Positions 8,550 through 15,946 of a DNA stretch of 33,925 bases are shown here, in pieces. The notes beneath the pieces were generated by a model. That model had not been told where the DNA came from, did no database searches, and was given only the letters and a program-made list of their open reading frames with translations. The translations under genes and the position numbers were made by a program. The stretch spans positions 1-33,925 of the forward strand of contig NZ_CAJHOB010000022.1 of assembly GCF_905120355.1 (NCBI RefSeq), read 5' to 3'. This stretch comes from Azonexus hydrophilus. Lineage in GTDB: Bacteria > Pseudomonadota > Gammaproteobacteria > Burkholderiales > Rhodocyclaceae. Position 1 is the first letter of the stretch. Every line of letters begins with the position of its first letter.

Positions 8550-9793
8550 ACATTCTGGTACTCGGGGCCGGGCTGGCAGGAACGGCCAGCGCCTGGTACC
8601 TGCAGACGGCCGGCCATCAGGTCACCGTCGTCGACCGGCAACCCGCCGCCGGGCTGGAAACCAGCTTTGCCAACGGCGGCCAGATTTCGGTTTCGCATGC
8701 CGAACCCTGGGCCAACCCGCACGTTCTGCCCAACATCCTGAAATGGCTGGGTCGGCGCGATGCGCCGCTACGCTGGCACTGGCGCGCCGATGCCGCCCAA
8801 TGGGCGTGGGGCTTGCAGTTTCTGCGCGAATGTCTGCCCGGACGCAGCCAGCGCAACATCGCCGCCATTGTGCACCTCGCCCTCTACAGCCGGCAGCAGC
8901 TGCAACTGCTGCGTGCCCAGCTGGGCCTTGAATATGATCAGCTGCAACGCGGCATCCTGCATCTTTATACCAACCGCCACGACATGGCCAACGCCATGGC
9001 CGCCCGCCGGGTCATGGCCGAGCACGGCTTGCCGCGCGACATTCTGGACGTCGCCGCCTGCCTCGAACTGGAGCCCGCGCTGGCACCGGTCGCCCCCCTG
9101 CTCGTCGGCGGTGACTACACCGCCAGCGACGAATCGGGCGACGCCCATCGGTTCACCCAGGCGCTCGCGGCACGCGCCGCCACAGCGGGCGTCGATTTCC
9201 GCTATAACACGCAGATCGAACGCTTGGCCACTGCGGGTGCCCGGGTGGCCGGCGTCGTCTGCCGTGGCCCCCAGGGCGCCAATCTGCTGACAGCCGACGC
9301 CTATGTCCTGGCGCTGGGCAGCGAATCGCCACTGCTGCTGCGCCCGCACGGCATCCGCCTGCCGATCTACCCCGCCAAGGGCTATTCCGCCACCCTGCAC
9401 CTGGCCAATCCGGACAGCGCGCCCACCGTCAGCCTGACCGACGACGCCTACAAACTCGTGTTTTCACGCTTGGGCAACCGTCTGCGCGTCGCCGGCACCG
9501 CCGAGTTCAACGGTTACAACCGCGACCTCGACCCGGTCCGCTGCCAGGCGCTGATCGAACGCACCAAGCAACTGTTCCCCAATCTCGAAATCGAGGGCGA
9601 TGCCAATTTCTGGTGCGGCCTGCGCCCGGCCACACCCTCCAACCTGCCGCTCATTGGCCGTTCCCGTCTCTCCAATCTGTGGCTGAACACCGGCCACGGC
9701 ACGCTCGGCTGGACACTGGCCTGCGGTTCGGCAGCGGCACTGACCGATCTGCTGGCGGGCCGCTCCCCCGCCCCCGACTTTCCTTTCCTCTGA
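8546..9793 (+). CDS. dadA: D-amino acid dehydrogenase small subunit (DadA-like)
   Basis: This 415-residue FAD enzyme oxidises D-amino acids to 2-oxoacids and passes electrons to the membrane quinone pool. E. coli DadA has 432 residues. The dinucleotide fold is at the N-terminus (VLGAGLAGTASAWYLQ, acidic end VVDRQ). ETSFANGGQISVSHAEPWANP is the DadA flavin segment, and GLRPATPSNLPLIGRS with NTGHGTLGWTLACGS closes the FAD site. The start is TTG at 8546, overlapping the spoT stop as TTGA with GGGGAG upstream; reading further upstream gives an out-of-frame shadow of spoT. The overlap suggests translational coupling. A related glycine/D-amino acid oxidase role cannot be excluded. Confidence 0.9.
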   Translation: MNILVLGAGLAGTASAWYLQTAGHQVTVVDRQPAAGLETSFANGGQISVSHAEPWANPHVLPNILKWLGRRDAPLRWHWRADAAQWAWGLQFLRECLPGRSQRNIAAIVHLALYSRQQLQLLRAQLGLEYDQLQRGILHLYTNRHDMANAMAARRVMAEHGLPRDILDVAACLELEPALAPVAPLLVGGDYTASDESGDAHRFTQALAARAATAGVDFRYNTQIERLATAGARVAGVVCRGPQGANLLTADAYVLALGSESPLLLRPHGIRLPIYPAKGYSATLHLANPDSAPTVSLTDDAYKLVFSRLGNRLRVAGTAEFNGYNRDLDPVRCQALIERTKQLFPNLEIEGDANFWCGLRPATPSNLPLIGRSRLSNLWLNTGHGTLGWTLACGSAAALTDLLAGRSPAPDFPFL

Positions 9794-9825
9794 GCCGCCC
9801 GGATACGGCAGCTTCTGCCCGCCCG

Positions 9826-10596
9826 ATGATCGACACGCACTGCCATCTCGACGCTGCTGAATTCAGCACCGATTACCGTGCTGCCAGCGCACTGGCGCGC
9901 GCCGCCGGCGTCACCCGGATCATCGTTCCCGGCGTCAGCGTCGCCTGTTTTCCGCGCCAGAAATTCGTCGTCGCCACCACCCCCGGCGCCTACGCGGCGT
10001 ACGGCATTCATCCGCTCTATCTCACCCAAAGCGACAGCGGCGATCTGCAACAACTGCGCCATTACCTGCAGCAGGAGCGGCCCGTTGCAGTCGGCGAAAT
10101 CGGCCTGGACTTCTACGCCCCCCAGGCCGACAAAGCGCAGCAGACGGAGTTCTTCGCTGCCCAGCTGCAACTCGCCCGTGAATTCGAGCTGCCCGTAATC
10201 CTGCACAGCCGGCGCGCCGTCGACGCCGTACTGCACGCCTTGCGCCGCCATCCTGTCCGCGGCGGCGTCGCTCACGCCTTCAACGGCAGCCTGCAACAGG
10301 CGGCCGAATTCATCAAACTTGGATTTAAGCTCGGCTTTGGTGGCGCCCTGACGCATGCCGGCTCCCGCCGCATCCGCATGCTCGCCACCGAACTGCCCCT
10401 GAGCGCTCTGGTGCTGGAAACCGACGCCCCCGACATTGCGCCGGCCTGGCTGCACGGCGGCCGCAACAGCCCGGAACAGTTACCCCGCATCGCCGACGAA
10501 CTGGCGCAGCTGCGGGGTATGACCGTCGAAGAATTGGTGGCGCACACCGACGCCAACGCCCGGGAAGTGTTTCCCGGGCTGGATGCAGGCTGTTAA
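9826..10596 (+). CDS. tatD: TatD family metal-dependent hydrolase
   Basis: The 256-residue amidohydrolase-like TIM barrel is typical TatD length. Metal ligands appear at H5/H7 (DTHCHLD), E91 (GEIGLDFY), H127 (ILHSR), H150 (HAFNG) and D200 (LETDAPD). TatD proteins act as metal-dependent DNases, with proposed roles in DNA repair or quality control. ATG 9826 lies 32 bp after dadA without a clear Shine-Dalgarno site and is placed so the family begins at MIDTHCH. It is probably the last gene of the gmk-rpoZ-spoT-dadA transcript. It converges on rpoH with 15 bp between stops. Confidence 0.9.
   Translation: MIDTHCHLDAAEFSTDYRAASALARAAGVTRIIVPGVSVACFPRQKFVVATTPGAYAAYGIHPLYLTQSDSGDLQQLRHYLQQERPVAVGEIGLDFYAPQADKAQQTEFFAAQLQLAREFELPVILHSRRAVDAVLHALRRHPVRGGVAHAFNGSLQQAAEFIKLGFKLGFGGALTHAGSRRIRMLATELPLSALVLETDAPDIAPAWLHGGRNSPEQLPRIADELAQLRGMTVEELVAHTDANAREVFPGLDAGC
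10558..10579. terminator. Palindrome at the tatD/rpoH convergence
   Basis: A perfect 9-bp stem GCCCGGGAA / TTCCCGGGC with a GTGT loop lies in the last codons of tatD, 33 bp from the rpoH stop. It may end transcripts from either side, but neither strand has a T-run. It could equally be a coincidence of codons in GC-rich DNA. Confidence 0.35.
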
Positions 10597-10611
10597 ATCA
10601 GCAGCGGACGC

Positions 10612-11469
<858 letters not shown>

Positions 11470-11504
11470 GGCAATACATCCTCCTTCATCTGACACGACT
11501 GATT

Positions 11505-11531
11505 TTAGCACTCACGGACTTTGAGTGCTAA
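11505..11531. promoter_or_regulatory. CIRCE operator (HrcA binding site) in the rpoH leader
   Basis: TTAGCACTC, nine bases, GAGTGCTAA: both arms match the CIRCE consensus without a mismatch and the spacer has the canonical length. It lies between the rpoH promoter candidate and the rpoH ATG. CIRCE is the operator of the repressor HrcA, whose folding depends on GroEL. HrcA itself is not in this window. Confidence 0.93.
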
Positions 11532-11562
11532 TCCTAGCGAGTAGTTTCATCGCTGTAGTCAA
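11531..11562 (-). promoter_or_regulatory. rpoH: Promoter candidate for rpoH
   Basis: On the minus strand TTGACT (11557-11562) is followed after 20 bp by TAGGAT (11531-11536), which touches the CIRCE arm. The -35 match is 5/6 and the -10 match 4/6, but the spacer is 3 bp too long. The true -10 may differ. Position directly beside CIRCE fits a promoter blocked by HrcA. Confidence 0.35.
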
Positions 11563-11579
11563 TACGGGCCCCGGAAAGC

Positions 11580-11609
11580 AAAAACTTCTGCGCCAAAGTC
11601 TGTCAGAAG
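11580..11609 (-). terminator. Terminator after the UPF0016 gene
   Basis: In the minus-strand transcript CTTCTG (11609 to 11604 region) pairs with CAGAAG after a 13-nt loop, and TTTTT follows at once. It lies 15 bp past the UPF0016 stop and upstream of the rpoH promoter candidate. The stem has only 6 bp, so read-through into rpoH is possible. Confidence 0.5.
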
Positions 11610-11624
11610 CAAAACAACAGCCGG

Positions 11625-12200
11625 CTAAAACCCGAGCGATTCGCCCGCCCCGAGCAAGGTGGCGATCCCCAGCAGGGCGAAGATGCCGGCGGCGATTGTG
11701 TGCACCAGTCGCACCGGCATCTTGTCGGCGATACGGTCGCCCAGCAGCACGGCGGGCACATTCGCCAGCATCATGCCGAAGGTTGTGCCCGCGACGACGG
11801 AAAAGAACGCCTGATACTGGGCGGCCAGCGCAACTGTCGCCACCTGTGTTTTGTCGCCCATTTCGGCAAGAAAGAACGCGACCAGGGTGGTCCCGAACAC
11901 GCCGTACTTCGCCAGCTGGGCATCCGCCTCGTCGAATTTATCGGGAATCAGCGTCCACACCGCCATGCCGAGAAACGACAGACCCAGCACCCAGCGCAGC
12001 GTTTCCGGTGCCAGCAGGGTGGTCACCCAGGCGCCCAGCGCGCCAGCGCACGCATGGTTGGCGATGGTGGCAACCAGAATGCCGAGCACGATGGGTACAG
12101 GTTTGCGGAATTTGGCCGCGAGGATGAAAGCGAGCAGTTGCGTCTTGTCGCCAATTTCTGCGAGGGCAACGATGCCCGTCGACACGAGGAAGGATTCCAT
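11625..12200 (-). CDS. GDT1/TMEM165 (UPF0016) family Mn2+ exporter
   Basis: The protein has 191 residues and about six membrane helices in two homologous halves. Each half holds the family signature: EIGDKTQ at residues 15-21 and EMGDKTQ at 113-119. In characterised bacterial members these acidic motifs carry Mn2+ (or Ca2+) out of the cytoplasm. A manganese riboswitch in the leader independently supports Mn2+ efflux here. The start is ATG 12200, seven nt after AGGA; the in-frame extension upstream is the riboswitch itself. It is transcribed toward rpoH with 155 bp between. Confidence 0.9.
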   Translation of the reverse strand: MESFLVSTGIVALAEIGDKTQLLAFILAAKFRKPVPIVLGILVATIANHACAGALGAWVTTLLAPETLRWVLGLSFLGMAVWTLIPDKFDEADAQLAKYGVFGTTLVAFFLAEMGDKTQVATVALAAQYQAFFSVVAGTTFGMMLANVPAVLLGDRIADKMPVRLVHTIAAGIFALLGIATLLGAGESLGF

Positions 12201-12207
12201 CAGATTG

Positions 12208-12251
12208 TCCTGGCCGGAGTTTTCCAATTGACCACGCCACCTCTCCGGCCA
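12208..12251 (-). promoter_or_regulatory. Shine-Dalgarno-masking hairpin of the Mn riboswitch
   Basis: In the minus-strand transcript TGGCCGGAG (12251 to 12243) can pair with CTCCGGCCA (12219 to 12211), 9 bp without mismatch around a 23-nt loop. The ribosome site AGGA (12211 to 12208) begins in the last base of the stem. No T-run follows, so this looks like a translational switch, not a terminator. Ligand binding upstream would be expected to open it. Confidence 0.6.
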
Positions 12252-12370
12252 TGGGAGGTTGGGTGGCCAATGGTCTTGCCAAGTACAGAAACCGCGTGCG
12301 CCATGCCGTGGCCGGCAAGTATGTTGACACACGCCTCTTCGCTGCGAAGAGCGGCTACTCCCCAATGACG
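12252..12370 (-). promoter_or_regulatory. yybP-ykoY manganese riboswitch
   Basis: The leader transcript contains the class signatures in order and spacing. First comes TTGGGGAGTAGCC at about 12365-12353, then a strong hairpin CTCTTCG/CGAAGAG. Next are GTCAACATAC (about 12328-12319) and GGCAAGACC (12280-12272). The GGGGAGTAGC and GTCAACAT blocks match the E. coli mntP/alx leaders as I know them. TTGGG near the 5' end can close with CCCAA at about 12264-12258. It stands between a TATAAT promoter and a GDT1 exporter gene, the classic context. Exact helix borders need a covariance-model alignment. Confidence 0.9.
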
Positions 12371-12376
12371 CGGCGG

Positions 12377-12404
12377 ATTATACCGAAGCCGGATAGCGAG
12401 TAAA
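12377..12404 (-). promoter_or_regulatory. Sigma-70 promoter of the Mn riboswitch and exporter
   Basis: On the minus strand TTTACT (12399-12404) and a perfect TATAAT (12377-12382) are 16 bp apart. Initiation near 12370 would start the transcript just before the riboswitch P1 region. Confidence 0.65.
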
Positions 12405-12902
12405 GCACGGCACGCGGGGCATCGCCGCGGCTACCGCCATGCGCGCACTGACACGCCGCCTTCCCCCCTGGTACCCCGGAATCAGCTTCCTGGCCTACAA
12501 TGCAGGCCGACCTCCCCCCTTTATCGCAACTGATGCTCAGATCCACCCGCCCTCATTCCAGCGCCAGCAGTGCCTTGCGGCACGGGGGTGAGCGTGCGCA
12601 CCTGACTCAGCTTGCCTGCAAGGTCAAAGGATCTCCCGCCGGACTTTTTCAGGCCGTGCGGGGGCACCACAGGGGCTGAATCCCCTTCCCCCGCACGGCA
12701 CATTGCCCAGGATGCGCAACACGCGCATCCCGTTCAACGTGCAACCGTCGGGCCCCTTGTCTGATTTCTGACTCTCCGCCGCTTAACGCGGCCCTGCCCC
12801 AATTTCCCGGGGCAGCTACCCATACAAGGGCTGCACCGCAGGTTACTTCCAGCATGCCACGCCCATGGTGTGGCGGGATAACGCAGAAAGGTGAGGCCAG
12901 TG
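12405..12902 (+). other. 498-bp intergenic region, rich in hairpins; possible long structured leader
   Basis: I find no gene, tRNA or known riboswitch here. On the plus strand the second half holds a row of GC hairpins: 12570-12583 (GTGCC/GGCAC), 12611-12622, 12653-12699, 12710-12730 (GGATGCGC/GCGCATCC), 12778-12792 (GCCGC/GCGGC) and 12794-12815 (CTGCCCC/GGGGCAG). A seventh, at 12854-12872, sits shortly before the ribosome site of the next gene. A TACAAT hexamer at 12496-12501 sits inside a GGCCT/AGGCC repeat and has no clear -35. The stretch could be an untranslated leader or an independent RNA. Nothing shows that it is transcribed. Confidence 0.4.
12653..12699 (+). repeat. Long two-part hairpin in the leader region
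   Basis: The outer stem GCCGTGCGGGGG / CCCCCGCACGGC has 12 bp without mismatch. Inside it, AGGGG / CCCCT forms a second stem with a CTGAAT loop, separated by an asymmetric bulge (CACCAC versus T). No T-run follows on either strand, so it is unlikely to be a simple terminator. Confidence 0.65.
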
Positions 12903-13772
12903 ATGCTTACACGCAGTTTTGTTCGGGCAAAGCGCCCTTGTACCGATGGTTTTCGCTGGTTCGTCCGGCAATTTGGCGAAGGCGGAAATTACCAGGAACT
13001 CCTCGACGAGATGGTCGCCAACGGCCGCGCTGGCGACGCCTGCTGGCTGCTCGAAAAATTCGGCCCGACCGAAGATGTGCGCAGCGTCGACACCCTCACG
13101 ACCGAAGCCGTGGTCTTTGCCGGCAACCTCGAAGTCCGAGGCAATCTCGATGTCTCCGGCCTGCTGCGCGTAGGCGGCTCGCTGCAGGTCAGCGGCGGCC
13201 TGCGCGGTGAGGGAGAAATCGTCGTCGGGGGCGATCTGCGGGTGGAAGGCAACCTCCACAGCGCCGGAAAGTTGACTGTACAGGGCGATCTGCACACTGG
13301 CTGGGGCCTGGAGTGCGCGGAAGAACTCCGCTGTGACGGCGATCTGCGCATCGGCTGGGGGCTGCGCTGCAACGAGCAGGTTCGCATCGGCGGCAATAGC
13401 ATCATCGGCCACGATCTGGAAAGTGACGAAGATGTGCGCTGTAGCAAGGGACTGCAGGTAGGCGGCAGCATCCTGGTCGCACGCAGTCTGCATGCGCGGC
13501 AAGGCATTACTGCCGGAGAGTCGATTCAGGCTGGCATGCATCTAGTGGCCGGCTGGGGCATCAAGGCCGGCGCCGTTATCAGCGCTGAAAAAAGCATCCG
13601 TGCCGGAGAAAGCCTGAGTGCGGGCGAGGCCATCCGGGCCGGCAACGGCTACGGCGTGTTCGCCGGCCTCGATGTGCAGAAGGAAACATGGGAAAGCAGC
13701 GCCCGGGTCTGCGCCCCGCACCGCCCGGAATCGCTGCTGAGCGGCTGGTGGGCCGGACCGGCAACGTGCTGA
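12903..13772 (+). CDS. Beta-helix repeat protein, bactofilin/polymer-forming-like, with an N-terminal helical domain
   Basis: The product has 289 residues and no signal peptide or membrane segment. Residues 1-60 are a compact region ending in GRAGDACWLLEKFGPTEDV. From about 70 to 265 the chain is a run of short repeats with a small or acidic residue then a hydrophobic one, such as AGNLEVRGNLDVSGLLRVGG, plus three GWG turns. Such repeats build right-handed beta-helices in bactofilins and DUF342 proteins, which polymerise. The N-terminal domain is not part of bactofilins I know, so the function is open. I chose ATG 12903 with GAGG 6 nt upstream; an in-frame GTG at 12891 is also possible. It has a long, structured upstream region and precedes gluQ-RS by 73 bp. 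Confidence 0.75.
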   Translation: MLTRSFVRAKRPCTDGFRWFVRQFGEGGNYQELLDEMVANGRAGDACWLLEKFGPTEDVRSVDTLTTEAVVFAGNLEVRGNLDVSGLLRVGGSLQVSGGLRGEGEIVVGGDLRVEGNLHSAGKLTVQGDLHTGWGLECAEELRCDGDLRIGWGLRCNEQVRIGGNSIIGHDLESDEDVRCSKGLQVGGSILVARSLHARQGITAGESIQAGMHLVAGWGIKAGAVISAEKSIRAGESLSAGEAIRAGNGYGVFAGLDVQKETWESSARVCAPHRPESLLSGWWAGPATC

Positions 13773-13845
13773 GCTGGCTCAGACAAAGACGCGGCGCAGG
13801 CAGCAAACCGATAAAATCACCCCTCCAGACAGTTATCGCCCCCGC

Positions 13846-14769
13846 ATGCACTCATCCGATCCCCGCCTGTACCGCGGCCGCTTCGCCCCTTCGCCAACGG
13901 GCGCGCTGCATTTCGGTTCGCTGATCGCCGCCACGGCAAGCTTCCTGGAAGCGCGCAGCCGGGGCGGGGAATGGCTGGTGCGGATGGAGGACATCGACAC
14001 CCCGCGCAACGTCGCCGGCGCCGCCAGTGACATCCTGCGCACGCTGGAGGCTTTCGGTTTCGCCTGGGATGGCCCGGTGTGGGTCCAGAGCGAGCGCCAC
14101 GCTGCCTATCAGGCGGCACTCGACAGCTTGCGTCAGGCGGGGTTGCTGTATGGCTGCAACTGCTCGCGCAGCCAGATCGCCGCCACGGCGAAATTACGCG
14201 CTGTCGATGGCGGCTGGGTCTATCCGGGCCACTGCCGTACGGCAGGGCTGACGGACCCCGGACTGGCCCAGCGTCTCCGGGTGACCACGCAGCCGCTGGG
14301 CTTCATTGACCGCATCCAGGGGGAAGTCACGCAGCATCTGGCGGCCCAGGTCGGCGATTTCATCCTGCGCCGCGCCGACGGCCTGTTTGCCTACCAGTTA
14401 GCGGTGGTCGTCGATGATGCGGCCCAGGGCATCAGCGACATCGTCCGCGGCGCCGACCTGCTGGCCTCAACGCCTCGCCAGATCTGGCTGCAGCGCTGTC
14501 TGGGCTACCCGACACCGAGTTATGCCCATCTGCCGGTGGCCACCAACCCGGCCGGCGAAAAATGGTCGAAACAAACGCTCGCCCCCGCCCTCGTCCCGCA
14601 GGCAGCCAGCCAACAGCTCTGGCAGGCGTTACGTTTTCTCGGACAGGCCGTGCCGGATGAATTGCAGCAGGCGCCACTCAGCGACCTCTGGGGCTGGGCA
14701 CTGACGCACTGGTCCTTGGCCGCAATCCCCCGCCAGCAAGCGATCAGCGCGGCGGCGGTTCCTGGCTGA
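13846..14769 (+). CDS. gluQ: Glutamyl-queuosine tRNA(Asp) synthetase
   Basis: This 307-residue paralogue of the GluRS catalytic domain lacks the anticodon-binding part. It attaches glutamate to queuosine at position 34 of tRNA(Asp). The HIGH-like element is in PSPTGALHFGS (16-25) and the KMSKS-like element is KWSKQT (239-244). The zinc site is visible as C104, C106, Y126 and C130, a combination typical of GluQ-RS. There is no clear Shine-Dalgarno site before ATG 13846; TAAAAT at 13812-13817 may be a -10 element. Its last 26 bp overlap the end of the oppositely transcribed clsB. Confidence 0.93.
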   Translation: MHSSDPRLYRGRFAPSPTGALHFGSLIAATASFLEARSRGGEWLVRMEDIDTPRNVAGAASDILRTLEAFGFAWDGPVWVQSERHAAYQAALDSLRQAGLLYGCNCSRSQIAATAKLRAVDGGWVYPGHCRTAGLTDPGLAQRLRVTTQPLGFIDRIQGEVTQHLAAQVGDFILRRADGLFAYQLAVVVDDAAQGISDIVRGADLLASTPRQIWLQRCLGYPTPSYAHLPVATNPAGEKWSKQTLAPALVPQAASQQLWQALRFLGQAVPDELQQAPLSDLWGWALTHWSLAAIPRQQAISAAAVPG

Positions 14770-15946
14770 CCTGGTCCTCCGCCCGCCAGTGGCGGTCGCC
14801 ATAACCGGCAATGCCGACCAGCAGCCGGACCAGACCATAACTCGCCCAGCGCAACAGTCGCCTGGGCCAGGACTGGCGCTGGATATCCACCGGACACATC
14901 GCGCGAGCGCCCGCCGCGATCGCTGCCTCCAGATGGGCGCGCAACTCGCCGGCAAAACGCATATCTCGCACCACGATATTGGCCTCCTTGGCCAGCAGGA
15001 GGCTGAACGGGTCAATGTTGGAAGATCCTACGGTCGCCCAGTCGTCATCAATGACGGCCACCTTGGCGTGCATGAAGCTTTTTTCATACTCGAAAATACG
15101 GATGCCCGCGTTGAGCGCAGCACCGTAAAGCGCCTGGGTGGCAAAACGCAGCAAGGGGTGATCGGTCTTGCCCTGCAACAGCACAGTCACCTGCACGCCA
15201 CGCCGCGCCGCAGCATACAGCGCACGGCCAAAACGCAAGCCGGGGAGAAAATACGCATTGGCAATGAGAATTTCGCGGCGGGCACCGTGAATCGCCTCGA
15301 TGTAGGTATTGAGGATGCTGTTGCGATGACGCAGGTTATCACCGACGAGAAAGGCTGCCGCCTGCGTACCGGCCACCGCGCAACGCGGATGATCGACCGC
15401 TGTGAAACGGAACCGGCGACGCAGGTTGACCCAGGTGACAATCTCCCACATGCGCCGCATGGCGCGGTGGATATCGGCCAGCACCGGCCCCTGCACCATG
15501 ACCGCGTAGTCGTAACGCGGGCGCATGTCGGGGGGTGCATTGTCGTCCGCGACGATATTGATCCCGCCCACGAAAGCAATGCAGCCATCAATCAGGGCCA
15601 GCTTGCGGTGCAGCCGCCGCAGGCGGTGCCGCTTCAGGCGGAAGCGCCCCAGCTCCGGCCGGTAAATGAGGGCACGCACCCCGGCCGCGGCGAAGCGGGG
15701 CTGAAAATCAACAGGAAAATTACGCGCGCCAAAACCATCGACCGTCACATTCACCACCACGCCACGCGCAGCAGCAGCGCACAACGCCGCACAGACCGCC
15801 TCGCCCACCGCATCGGCAGCGAAGATATAGGTCTCCAGATAGATTTCCCGTTCTGCAGCGGCAATGGCTGCCAGCAGGGCCGGAAAGTACTCTCGCCCGG
15901 AATCGAGCAGAGTGAGGCGGTTACCGGGCAGGAACTCAGGTTTCAT
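14744..15946 (-). CDS. clsB: Cardiolipin synthase B (phospholipase D family)
   Basis: This 400-residue protein has two HKD phospholipase-D motifs: H113-K115-D120 (HRKLALID followed by FVGGIN) and H293-K295-D300 (HAKVAVID followed by VGSSNIDPFS). E. coli ClsB (YbhO) has 413 residues and makes cardiolipin by phosphatidyl transfer. There are no N-terminal membrane helices, as in ClsB and unlike ClsA. The neighbour upstream is the YbhP homologue, the same pairing as in E. coli, and the two genes overlap by 11 bp. The 3' end overlaps gluQ by 26 bp on the other strand. Confidence 0.9.
   Translation of the reverse strand: MKPEFLPGNRLTLLDSGREYFPALLAAIAAAEREIYLETYIFAADAVGEAVCAALCAAAARGVVVNVTVDGFGARNFPVDFQPRFAAAGVRALIYRPELGRFRLKRHRLRRLHRKLALIDGCIAFVGGINIVADDNAPPDMRPRYDYAVMVQGPVLADIHRAMRRMWEIVTWVNLRRRFRFTAVDHPRCAVAGTQAAAFLVGDNLRHRNSILNTYIEAIHGARREILIANAYFLPGLRFGRALYAAARRGVQVTVLLQGKTDHPLLRFATQALYGAALNAGIRIFEYEKSFMHAKVAVIDDDWATVGSSNIDPFSLLLAKEANIVVRDMRFAGELRAHLEAAIAAGARAMCPVDIQRQSWPRRLLRWASYGLVRLLVGIAGYGDRHWRAEDQVSQEPPPR

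Noticed and set aside
12496..12501. TACAAT as the -10 of the beta-helix gene
   Set aside because: No -35 at a suitable distance and it lies inside a GGCCT/AGGCC repeat; kept only as a note in the intergenic entry.
12521..12855. Short minus-strand frames in the intergenic region
   Set aside because: No start context, no family resemblance, and they run across the strong hairpins at 12653-12699.
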